This document shows positions 1-10,303 of a stretch of 64,000 nucleotides of DNA, in pieces. Source of the stretch: Ophioceras dolichostomum (Eukaryota; Ascomycota; Sordariomycetes; Magnaporthales; Ophioceraceae); NCBI GenBank assembly GCA_003049485.1, contig PYST01000218.1, forward strand, positions 1-64,000, given 5' to 3'. A program made the translations under genes and the position numbers. Position 1 is the stretch's first letter. Each line of letters starts with the position of its first letter. The notes under the pieces were generated by a model. The model made no database searches, was not told the origin of the DNA, and was given only the letters and a program-made list of their open reading frames with translations.

Positions 1-679
1 CTCTCTTAGTGAACGTTACTACCACGAGCTTAGAGCCCGTTCTGTTCTTGATAATGATACCAATAGGCGCAGGGCCTCTAAACCGAGTGTTTAATCATGA
101 TCCTCTGCTCGATGTATCCTGAGTGCATCATTGTTTCCATAAAGCCCGATCATCGGGCGTGAACCGTCTTTGATCCTTAACAGATGTTGCTCGTTTCGGT
201 AGCGACCGTGAATATCAAATTGAATGATCAAATCAACTGATGGACAGGCGTGATAACTTCGTCAGGTTATACGTCCATATAACAAAATCTATTCAAAACG
301 CTAGAATGGCTGAATGAACGAATAAGGAGATCTACTGGGAAGACATGGGGATATATCAAATAGAAAGATCAGATCCCAATCCCAACCACGCTATGCCCAG
401 CCTAGCCCATTCCCAAGCCGGACCCCTCCCCAGGTCGCATCGCACGACGAGGACCAAGCCCACATCCCCGGATACTATACACATGTGTTCCCGCGCCGGT
501 AACTCTGCCGTTCTTGGCAATATAAACTAAACGCAAACGCGTAGCAATGAGCTAGGAATATATCGGTAGCAATAATGCTTGTTCGATACCTTGGGTAACT
601 TAAGGTCCATAGGTAGGTAGCCTAGGTGGGGAGGAATGACTAAATGTCTGCCCACCATACAAGGGAAGGGGACAGCAGG
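1..679. other. Left-edge intergenic DNA, no gene seen
   Basis: No open frame here resembles a known protein. The segment holds the presumed 3' flank of the minus-strand gene that ends at 680, and one CCTAGG core at about 621. A gene ending just outside the window cannot be excluded. Confidence 0.6.
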
Positions 680-2215
680 TTAGAAATGAACGCTGCGCTT
701 CTTCTGCATGCGTCTTCTATCGTTGTCCCTCCGCTCCCGGCCGTTGAAGAAGCCGCTCGTGCTCGCCGCAGGATTCTGCCCGTAGCCGTAGGAACCGCCG
801 CCGCTGCCGAGGAAGGACCCACTCCCGGGCTGCTGCGGGTACTGGGCCGGCCCAGGCCGAGGGCCTGTCCACCAGGTACCTGCGCCCGAGCCAGCGTTGC
901 TGTTATTGGTGTTGTAGTACGAGGCCGCAGCCCCGGGCCCGGCGCTAAGAGGCCTCGCGGGGCCGCTCCCAACAGGTGGTGGGGACGCTGCGCCCACACC
1001 GGGCCGAGGGGGTAGCGCAGGCCGGGAGGACGGCAGATCCTGGCCCTCGGTACCGTACATCCGCCGCAAACGCTCCGTTTCGCTGGCGATTTCGGCCTCC
1101 CGGCGCCGGCGTTCGTTCTCCTCCTCCTCGAGCATGCGCTTGATCCGCTCCTGCTCGGCTTTGTCGCGCCGCTCCCTCTCCTTCCGCTCTCTTTCGGCCA
1201 GTTCTCGCTCCTCGCGCTCTACCATTGCCTTGAGTCGTTGGGTCTCCGGGTCGTCAATCTTCCCCGGCGCTGCCGCTGTCGCTGCTAAGGATGACGGCAT
1301 GCCTAGGGCGCCGTTGGGCCGGGCGGCTGACGAGGGGCCGAGAGCGCCAGACATCATGGCTCCGGATGGGCCAGAGGCGGGGCCTGGGGGCATCGGACAG
1401 GAGTTCTTGCGGGCGCTGCCGTTGGGCATTGCCGCGGTGACACCGGATTCTGGGGCGCTGATGTTGAAGAGGTCTTGACGTGGCACCAAGTAGAGGTCCC
1501 GGATGACCTCGGCACCCAGCAGCAGGACGATGTCCAGACCTTTGCGGTCCTCGACATCGACGCGCTGCAGATTCGGCTCGTAGATTGTCACAGTGGAGTC
1601 ACGGCCCTGCTTGAACAGGGCGATGGTAATGTCGGGCTCCTTGCTCTTGTGGCGGCCGAGACTGCGGCCGGCCATGTAGCACGTCATATCCTTGGTCAGC
1701 CGGCCGTCCTTCTTCCAGCGGAACATGACCTTTGGGGTGATGCCACTGGCGGGCGCTGCGTCCTGCTGGCGATCGAGCTCGCTGGTACTGGGCAGCTTGA
1801 AGCTCTGGGTCGGCATCTCGAACTCCCACGTGTCCGACTTGCCCCACCCGCCCGTCACCATCTTGAAGGCGACCATCTGGTCTGGGTTATACAACTGGAC
1901 GGTAAAGGAGTCGGGCACCAGAGGTACCGGCGGGGCCGCGACGGGGCCCTGAGCACGCAGCTCGGCCGCGGAGAGCGTTGGCTGCTGCCACTCGGGCGAC
2001 GCCACAACCTCGCCGTATATCACATCCTCATGATACGGGTCGACCAGCGCGGCCGCGTACTTGCCGCGGCAGGCCGGCTGCGACACAGGGTCCGCCCGCT
2101 TGAATAGGTACGCCGGCGAAGGCTCGGCGCCGTTCTGCGTGAAGTATACCACCGAAGACGACGGATTCTCCGACCCGGCCCTGAACTGGAAGTTGGGGAG
2201 ATTCTCGTCGAGCAT
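680..2215 (-). CDS. Conserved fungal coiled-coil protein of unknown function
   Basis: Uninterrupted frame of 511 residues if translation starts at the ATG at 2215 (protein begins MLDENLPNFQFRAGS). The frame stays open 76 codons further upstream, to 2443, but that stretch is Arg/Pro-rich and looks like leader sequence, so I prefer the inner ATG; a 5' intron is possible. Residues 1-250 look like a folded domain (hydrophobic strands, WGKSDTWEFEMP at 124-135, MFRWKKDGRLTKDMTCYMAGR at about 164-184). Residues 325-388 form a highly charged Glu/Arg coiled coil. The tail after 390 is Pro/Gly/Ser-rich and disordered, with an SH3-ligand-like RPALPPRP at 398-405, and ends in a basic patch. I do not recognise the family and assign no function. 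Coding is well supported by length, composition and domain-like organisation. Confidence 0.8.
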   Translation of the reverse strand: MLDENLPNFQFRAGSENPSSSVVYFTQNGAEPSPAYLFKRADPVSQPACRGKYAAALVDPYHEDVIYGEVVASPEWQQPTLSAAELRAQGPVAAPPVPLVPDSFTVQLYNPDQMVAFKMVTGGWGKSDTWEFEMPTQSFKLPSTSELDRQQDAAPASGITPKVMFRWKKDGRLTKDMTCYMAGRSLGRHKSKEPDITIALFKQGRDSTVTIYEPNLQRVDVEDRKGLDIVLLLGAEVIRDLYLVPRQDLFNISAPESGVTAAMPNGSARKNSCPMPPGPASGPSGAMMSGALGPSSAARPNGALGMPSSLAATAAAPGKIDDPETQRLKAMVEREERELAERERKERERRDKAEQERIKRMLEEEENERRRREAEIASETERLRRMYGTEGQDLPSSRPALPPRPGVGAASPPPVGSGPARPLSAGPGAAASYYNTNNSNAGSGAGTWWTGPRPGPAQYPQQPGSGSFLGSGGGSYGYGQNPAASTSGFFNGRERRDNDRRRMQKKRSVHF

Positions 2216-4088
2216 CGCAGAGGCTGGGCCGCCGAGCCTTTCAGCGGCCGGTAAGCGCTGCAACAACGCGGCGCCCGGGCTGGCGAGTGGCGGGACCGGC
2301 CAGCTCACAGTTGGCGCGGTAATTTCGGCGATGGGAATGCAAGCGAGTCGGCGTCGAGAGCGGACGCGAGGTCGTCGCCTGACTGAAAAGAAATGGTTGG
2401 TTTCCTTGTGCGCGACGATCGCTGCAGCTGGGTAACGGCGCACTGTCAGGCAGGTGGGTACCTTTAGGTAGGTGGGGATGTATCTCTAGTTGAACTGTGT
2501 TGGTCAAGATGAACAGGACGTTAAAAGAAATTGACGCGAGGATAGTAGCTTAGGTGTACTGAGCGAGGGCAGAACAAGAAATACTGAGTAGGTATGTTTG
2601 AAGAAGACGCCGCGTGTGACGAAGAGGCTGTACAATACAATGGGGCGAAGCCGGGTGACAAAGGCCGAGTCGGCATCGATGCTGCATACCTGGAGGTAGC
2701 TGAGATCTCTCTGGTCTGGCTCCTCCGGAGTTGGGTAAGCTCCAAGTTCCGTCCCAAAGAGCTGAAGCTGACGTTAGTGCTTGCTCGCATTCACGTTCAG
2801 ACACAAGCGTACGTCACCCGGGTTAGTGAGCGATAGCTCCTTAGCACAAGCGAGGTTCTTGTTGCATGCAAGGGCTGAGGGGTTTGCGATTTCCAACACG
2901 ATCCATCTGACTTTCAATAACACGGCGGGGTTCTCGATCCATTCTGGTTGCCTGGGACTGCCCGGTTGAACCAACAATCATGTAGTTGTAGGGAGGAGTG
3001 CGCGGCTGCGAGACGACCACTGCAACCAGCACTTCGTTGACGAAACAAAATGACTGGATCTGAGAACGAGGGACGGCAGGGCACAGCGCGAAAGCTGGCA
3101 CGACTGTGGGGCCTAACTTAATCGTTCTTTATCGCCAAACACCCACCACAGCGCCTCCACCAAGAGGTCGCACGGGGGATTCTAGTCGTCATCGGAACCC
3201 TACGCGTCCACGTCTTTAATAGAAGTGTTAATACAGCCAATTGTAGAGTATCACTCAGTCAAGGCGCCTCACAAAAAAGCATACAAAAACTGGACCATGG
3301 TCTTATACATTTATGCAAGGAGTATGTAGGTGGACTGTAGGCTTTGACAGCGTGATTGCACGTCGAAGAGACACGAGCATGCCGTTTTAGACACATTCTC
3401 CCAAAGTTGAACACTATATCTCGTAGAGGTGACGGTCAAAACTCACTCCCCTTCTTATTTCACTCAACTTGCTTCAGTTCGATTCCACGTCACGCTACCT
3501 GGTAAGAGACCAGGTCGTGAGGTCCCTTAATGGGAAATATCTCTGTGTCCTCGCCGAGACCACATCAACGCGCCTTGGGCGCCGCCGCCCCGACTAGTCG
3601 AGCCGACCTTGAACGTGGGGTTGCAAAAGGGAGCAGGGGACCCCGCAGATATCCAGACCACGCAATATGAATGCTTAACACCCAGCGTAAGCAACTGTGA
3701 CCCAGGAAGGCCCTCCATGAACAGCGCCGTCATAGGAACGGGGAGGCATACCACACTTCGCAGAACGACAGTCCCAAGCCGGATCAATGATGAACAGACA
3801 AGGAATGAGGCAAATGAAGAACCAAAAAAAAAAGTGGGAGGGCAAAGTAAACTACCGAGACAAGGAAATAGTATGACAGAAATATGACGTGAAATACGAT
3901 AACCCAAAACGAAACAGAATAAACGTATATATAAAATGTAGAAATGGGACATGTAGGATGGCGACGAAAGGGGAAAGATGCGAACAGAGGGAAAGGGGGA
4001 GAAAAGCGAGAAGAGGGAAGGGAGAACGAGATGCCGAAGCCGTCACAGCGCTGAAAGACCAGAGCATATATATCAAATATGTGCTCAT
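2216..4088. other. Intergenic DNA between unknown gene and STE50
   Basis: This holds the 5' flank of the coiled-coil protein gene and the 3' flank of STE50. Reading frames are short and unlike known proteins. A purine-rich tract lies at about 3960-4030. No RNA gene or repeat is recognised. Confidence 0.55.
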
Positions 4089-5843
4089 TCATATGATGCC
4101 TCCTGGTGGATCATAGCCAGTAGCAGCACCGCGTGCCGACGCTCCTAAGCCGGCACTCCCCGGCACATCAGCAGACAGGTCGACCTGGGCGTTGTTGGTC
4201 TTGCGCAGCATGAACATGGGCTTCTTGCCCTCCTTGTCGAGCTGCTTGAACAGGATAAGCGGCTTCTCTTCCAGTCCGAGACACCGCTCCTGGTCACCAT
4301 ATACGATGTAGAGCGCGTACTGGTCCCAGGGCGCGTTGATCTGGTACTTCTTGAGCGCTGCCGGGAGCACCTTGTAGCACGGGTCGTCCATGCTGACGCG
4401 GAACGACTTGAATATCTCAACCGACGCGTTACTGGCGCTGGGCGTGTCTGGCGCCGGCGTCTGCATGCGCCGTGGCGCCACCGGTTTTTCACGTCCACTG
4501 CCACCATATCCGTGGTCATTCTCCGCGAACGTCGACCGGCCGGAGGGCGTCGGCTGGTCCGAGCGGTATGACCGCGAGGCGAGAGTGGTGGTCCCGGTGC
4601 CCATCGCTGTAGGTGGTGACGTCGGCGACGGCATGTTTGGTGATGGGTGTGACGGGTAGGATGGTGATGCCGCGGCCTGGCCGCTACCGTTGATAGCTAG
4701 GTGGCTCGACGACAACACCGCGCGCTCGGCGGCGCTCGATGGGTCGAGCGTCTGTTCCACAAGCGACCGGTCGTGCGCGGTCTGCAAGTGCGTCGGGGAC
4801 GTGGCCTTGGGTGTCGTCCCCAGCACGATCTTCTTGGTCGACCATTGCCGCTTGAGCCCACCACCCGACTGGCTGGTTGACGACGGTGTCGGTACCGGGG
4901 GTGAGATTGTCGACTCGTAGCCGTAAGACTGTCCATTGTTGAGGTGTGGCAGTGGATGCTGCGCGTCCTTGGCCAGCCGTAGTGCAGGGAGCATATCCTC
5001 GCGAAGCCGCCGGAAGTCTTCTGTGAGCCGCCGCAGGTCCTGCTCGAAGAGGCTCATTCGTTCGTCCCGCAGTCTTAGCTGCTCCACGAGTTGCTTGATG
5101 TCTTTGGCGGTTGCGAATTGTGCCTCGTTGTCGGCGGCTGCAGCACGGAAACGAGAGGCGTCAGTAGGAGAGAACAACCAGTCAAGGACGTAACATAGAT
5201 TTGGCAACAACAATAACAACAGCAGCAACAACCGGACTCGTGTGGAAGCGGGAAATAGGGGGCAGAGACTCACATAGGGGTACGTAATGATCACTTTCTA
5301 TGGGCACATCCTGGGCCTTCTTGACGTCGTAGACGCTCTTGAGGATGGTAAGTCGGTGCCCGACGCTCAGGATGCCCATCGACTTCAAGTCGTCGTGTCC
5401 CAAGGCCACCAATGCCTCGCCTACTATTTCGTTTTCTGCACGGTACCAACACCGCTTTCGGTTAGACTTGCAATAGAAGGTGGAAAGGGCATCAAAAAAG
5501 AACAGGGCGCAGAACAGGGCCAAGCCGTGCGAGAGGAATTGTGATGTCCATTGCGATGTCAAAACATACCGACGAATCGATCCGCATACTGCGGCAGGGC
5601 GATAGTAATAATGAAATCGGCACATTCCTCTGCTGTCCACTCTGAGATGATGGTCTCGGGCAGCCGGTCGGCACTGCTTCGATAGCCATATGTAGTCGGC
5701 GTGTGCTCGTTGGATGGCGGGTCCGACTCTGTGGGCGAGTGCTCGGCATCCGTGGCATCGATCGGCGAGCTGTCGTGTAGGTCTCTCTCGTACTCGTCGT
5801 CGGCGTCCGATTCCGCATACGCGGTGCCGGTATTAAAGCTCAT
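4089..5843 (-). CDS. ste50: MAP-kinase cascade adaptor Ste50 (SAM and RA domains)
   Basis: Three exons: 5843..5570, 5435..5274 and 5137..4089, giving 494 residues. Donors GTATGT and GTGAGT, acceptors TGCAG and CTGCAG; each junction is phase 1 and restores the domain. A SAM domain spans about 65-135 (ISEWTAEECADF, then ALVALGHDDLKSMGI across the first intron). A coiled coil follows at about 148-190 (RLRDERMSLFEQDLRRL). A long Ser/Pro/Thr linker leads to a C-terminal Ras-association domain at about 385-462 (VEIFKSFRVSMDDPCYKVLP to PMFMLRKTN). Ste50 proteins bind the Ste11 MAPKKK through SAM-SAM contact and Ras/Cdc42-type GTPases through RA, linking pheromone, filamentation or osmotic cascades in the cytoplasm. 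The start was set at MSFNTGTAYAESD because the frame above it is unlike Ste50. Identification is firm; the exact start is slightly less so. Confidence 0.93.
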
Positions 5844-7359
5844 CGTCAGAGGCCGTGCCCCGGTCGGCCGTCTGCTCGTGGCGTTGGGGTGAGGGTGGAA
5901 GCTCGAGCGGGTCCTAAGCCGATGCTGAAGCAGCAGGCGTCGTCGAGAGGAAGACGACCTGGTCTGGTGGTGGTCTCTGGAGGTGTTGAGAGGCGAAACC
6001 CTCGCGTGCGATAGAAAATACAAATACTACAACAAGACGAACAGCGCTACAGAGTATGAAAATATCGAGAAGAGAGTAGTGACAATTGCAGTAGCAGGCA
6101 AAAGTTTGCGGCGGTGGTGGGAAAACGTTGCGGCCGTCGTGGGCCCACTGCGACGGCCGATGAGACCGGGCGACAAGCCTGGGGGGCACGACCAGTAGAC
6201 AACGGACGAAGAGGGAGGACGGAGGGAAAGGGAGGGGCGGAAAGAGAACGGTGAGGATGGCGACGAAGGCGGCGGCAGCGACAGCGACAGCGACAGCAAG
6301 AGCTACAGCGACAACGACCGAACAAGGACGGTTGAAGAGGTGGGGAACAAGGCCGGCCCGTGGCGGAAGGAAGCAAGCGTCAGATCAACAAAGGCGCTTC
6401 AGGGGCATCGCGAGGCTTCGAGCCTCCAGAAGTCGTACGGTGCGGCTGGTAGCGACAGAAAATGCTTGACAAGTGGTAAAAAGGGCCAAATGCCAAATCA
6501 GTACGGTCCCTTGGGCGCGGTGACGGACAGCACAAGAGATTCATTCAGTAAATCGGCAGCCGCCCTAGAAGCGTGTGAACATGAAGCTGTTGCGTTCGTT
6601 TGACAGCGACGATTGAGGACTCAAGCCTCAAGCGAGCCTAGTTGCATGGCACTGAGTGAGTAGCCGCCGCCTGCTGTCGGCAGGACCCACACGAGGCTTG
6701 GCATTGATTGATGGGTCGGGCTTCTTCGGGGCCGTTTTTCAAGACTCCAGCCCTCTGAAATTCGCTTGGGGATGCACAAAATACCATCGCGTTCTTCTTG
6801 CCTCTTATTCTTCTCTTTTAGATTCCTCTATGGAAGACGTGATGCTTTCCGACTAATTTTAACACGACCAGTCGTATTCCCTGAAGGTTGGATGGTTTAT
6901 ATGTTTTATTGACTTAGGTCAAGAGCACTGAGTAAATGCAATGATTGGGGAGCCCAAGCGCCAACGGACTGTCGCGAGAGCATGGAAACCCCACCCTTTC
7001 AATGTACAAGGTACCTTCCAACCTAAGGCACCTGCGGAAAGGTGTGTACCACGCTGTCCCCCAATACCCTCAAATGAGAAAATGACATATCGATGGGGGT
7101 ATAAAAAAGGGCCAGAAGAATTGAGAAGAGAAAGGCAGAGTGAGAGAGGGAGAGAGAAAGAAATAACAAAAAAAAACCAAAGAAGAGAGAGAAATCAGTT
7201 TGTGATGAGAAAAGCACTTCCATCACGCAAAGAGCCAGCCGTCTTGCCGCTTATTGGCGATTTTCTTTACCCTACATCGTTCTCCGGAGGAAAACACAGA
7301 GGCCAGAGTGGTTTGGCCCGACGAAGGCGCTTGTCGAGGACCTTGAAGACGTCTGAGTC
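5844..7359. other. Intergenic DNA, STE50 promoter side
   Basis: This is the 5' flank of STE50 and the 3' flank of the DUF4211 gene. It contains a GCGACA-type microsatellite near 6270-6300 and a purine-rich tract near 7110-7195. No gene is supported. Confidence 0.55.
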
Positions 7360-9160
7360 TCACCGCCGCCTTCCCTTCCTCCCAGTCGTCTGCTTCGTCT
7401 GAGCGTCTTCGAGAACTCGCTTGAAATCGCCGTACAGAGCCTTCACGACGCCATCGCTTTCCCACTGGTCCACGATGGCGCGGGCCACCTTGCGTCGTTT
7501 CCCAGGGGGCAATCTGTCTCTCTCCTCTAGCTTGTTGCGGTCTAGCATTCCCATTTTCTTGAGGCGGTCCTCAACCCAGTCTTTCAAGGAGTGCTTCCAG
7601 TGGTACAGGTTGTGGGCTGTCTCTGCGTTGCTCGCACAGACGACTCCGACCATCCACTCCTTGTCCTCAGAGGCTATAGGATTTCCGTCTATATCCCGGT
7701 CGTCGTCATCGGAGCTTTCCGAGGCGCCCTCAGATGTGTCGTCAGATTCGCTTTCTAGCTCGTCCAGCGTTGTTTGGTTGTAGGGCGTTCCCGTGAAGCG
7801 AATCTGCCGGGAGGCTGGGTGGCCGGTCCGGTTGCAGGCCTGGCACTTGTTCAACTCGAACTCTCCTCGTCCACTGTCCGCCACCGGGAAGTTGTCGATG
7901 TATGGTCGAGCGCGGAGAGATCTGTAGAATGCAGGGTCCCAGGCGGCCGACGAAAACTTGGATATGGCCAGGCCACGGAACTCGTCATCGAGCTTTCGCC
8001 AGCTCATGAGGTAAACCGGGTCCTCTCTATTGAAGGACGGGTTGATGCGACGCTGCACGAGGTACTCGACAGCGTCCTGGAAGTGCGCCTTCATAGGCTT
8101 GTGTGCTTGCAAGGTGAACTGGAGCGGCACATCCAGATGTCCCAACGCCGCCGGGACACCAATGAGGGAGTCATCATCATCTTCCGCGATGAAGTCATCC
8201 ATGCTGCTGTCTTCCTCGTCCCCACTGGCGCGGGCCTTAGCCTTCAATTGCCTCCTCGGTTTACTTTGTTGGCGCTCTGCGGCGGAGCCGGTCTGAGTGT
8301 TTTTGCCGCTTTTGTCCTCTGCGCCATCATCATCATCATCATCGTCGTCATCATCGTTGTCGTCGTCGAATTCCTTCAGAGCGGGATTTTCGGGATCTGT
8401 ATCGTAAAGCGCCATTGCGTGATCGGAGGCTTCGGATGACGAGGACGACAAAGCCTCGATGTTCTCCCCGCGTCGTCGGCGTCGAAGCAGCTCTCGCTGT
8501 TTATCCTTGTCCGTGCGTGGGCGGCCACGACCGCCTCGAACCTGAGAACTACCTCCGGATGAACCTAGTTCGTCTTGCGAACTCGTGGCACCATTGCCGA
8601 CATCGAGCTTCCTCACTAGCCGCCTTCGCTTCGCGGTGGAGGGCTGCGGATCCTCTGAGCCCTCGCTGTCAGAAAGCACCCTTTTCACCTGGCGTCGAGG
8701 ACGGGAGACGCTCGGGACATCGACTTCATCTTCTGAATCCGATGATGAGACATGGACTGTACGGGAGCCCGCAGAATTGCTGCCGCTCCGAGGCATGAAC
8801 CGCCCATGAGTCCCGAGTCGACCCTCTTTCCCCGCACTCTTGACAGGCCGAGGAGTACCAGTCGGCATTGACTGATGACGCCCTCCCGTCATCGGCCTCG
8901 GCGCCTCCGTTCTCGAGATGCCACTTGAGCCTAGGCAAAAAATAAAAGTCAGCAAGCGGTCGCAGCTTAGTATGAAGCCGTGATCGGCACGGTCGTTGCG
9001 CCACGTAGTCATGTTGGCGTGCAAATGAGATGAGATGGAATGCGCTCCCCCCTCATATTTCACCGCGCAGCAGCTCAGTGGGATGGTGTATGGCGGAGAG
9101 AGACTCACCGAGCAATGCCTCCAACGTTTGCTGCTTCTTTTTCTGTTTTTCCTTCCCCAT
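7360..9160 (-). CDS. DUF4211 domain protein, acidic/basic nuclear-type
   Basis: Two exons: 9160..9109 and 8930..7360, giving 540 residues. The first exon encodes MGKEKQKKKQQTLEALL and a split Gly; donor GTGAGT, acceptor GCCTAG. Residues to about 200 are Ser/Arg/Lys-rich with basic clusters suited to nuclear import (RRQVKRVLSDSEGSED, AKRRRLVRK, LLRRRRRGEN). An unbroken Asp run lies near 210-222. The DUF4211 domain follows from about 275 (LDVPLQFTLQAHKPMKAHFQ, DAVEYLVQRRINPSFNREDP, VYLMSWRKLDDE), with one CxxC at about 377 (KCQACNRTGHPASR), a second acidic patch, and a C-terminal helical part ending in basic RKGRRR. DUF4211 is a fungal domain of unknown function; a chromatin-linked role is inference from composition only. 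The longer open frame to 9297 includes the intron and is not used. Confidence 0.88.
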
Positions 9161-10303
9161 GTTTGAAGCAAACTTAAACGCCTAGCAATGGAGAACGAGA
9201 CGCATCTCACAAAATCATGGTATGAGGTGGGAGGCAGCAAAGCAAGAATCATCAATCCACCAACAACTGGACGTGACGCGACTTTCCATGTGCCCAAGGT
9301 GTGCCGATTGAACGCGACGTCACCACTCAGCGCCCCAGCCCCACTTTTATCCGGTTCGTCACCGTTGGTTTGGGAGATCAGGGGAATTGGTATACAAACG
9401 CTGTACTTCTCGGGAGGACGGTAGGAATATTGATCGGAAATAGATCCCCAGAAGTATGGAGGCCGGTAGCGAAAAAAAACGAAAAAAAAAAAGAAAAAAG
9501 AGCCTTGTTTTTTGGGGGGCTAGTTTATGCATGTTCTCGTTACGCACTGGAAGAATATCATATCGGGCTCACAGAACCGTACACTTACACGGAACACTGC
9601 CTGTATCTCTCCTTTGCAAAGGAAATTACCATACGTGCGTATGAAAGGACGGAACAGGAAACGGAGATAGAACTACTAAGATGTCGTGTGTGAATGGATG
9701 AATTTGATTCTCATCATTGCAACCGATCCCCTTAGACAGACGATTATCGTAGTTGAGGAGGACCATTAAGTTTCCTCGCCAGTCCGGCGGTAGGCTAGGT
9801 ACTATTTATCTATTTATCAAACATTCTGGCTGACGGTGATGCCTATCTCCTCGCTGCTTGTACTACTGGTATTAACACACAACCACAGCCCAGCGTATTA
9901 CTTCAGGTCCAAGGATTCTATGCGGGACTAATATCTGGCTGCAGATTTGACTGGACGGACATGGTACAGCCATCGTGTGGAGAATGGGAACAACAGACGT
10001 GGCGGGTGGAGCGAGAGGGGAAGAGAGTGTGAGAGAGAAAAAGAGGGGGAGAGAGGGAGAGAGAGGGAGATGTCGAGGACGAGGTTGAGGGAGATGTTTG
10101 GGAGAAGGGAGCAGTAGCACAGCGAGATCAAGAGGACGGGAGGAAGGGACATCGACAGGGGATCAGGCGCGGCGGGGAAAAGCGCCGCAACACACCCGGC
10201 GCAGCGAAGCTACTCAGAGCAACCAGCACGCCCCAAATTAGCCCAGTTTTGACAGTCCCTCACACACAAAACCAAAGGCGATGGCTTCTTCAGAGTATAG
10301 AGA
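9161..10303. other. Intergenic DNA with a GA-rich tract
   Basis: This is the 5' flank of the DUF4211 gene and the 3' flank of LCB2. An A-run lies near 9475-9500 and a GA-rich tract near 10012-10075. No coding signal is seen. Confidence 0.55.
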
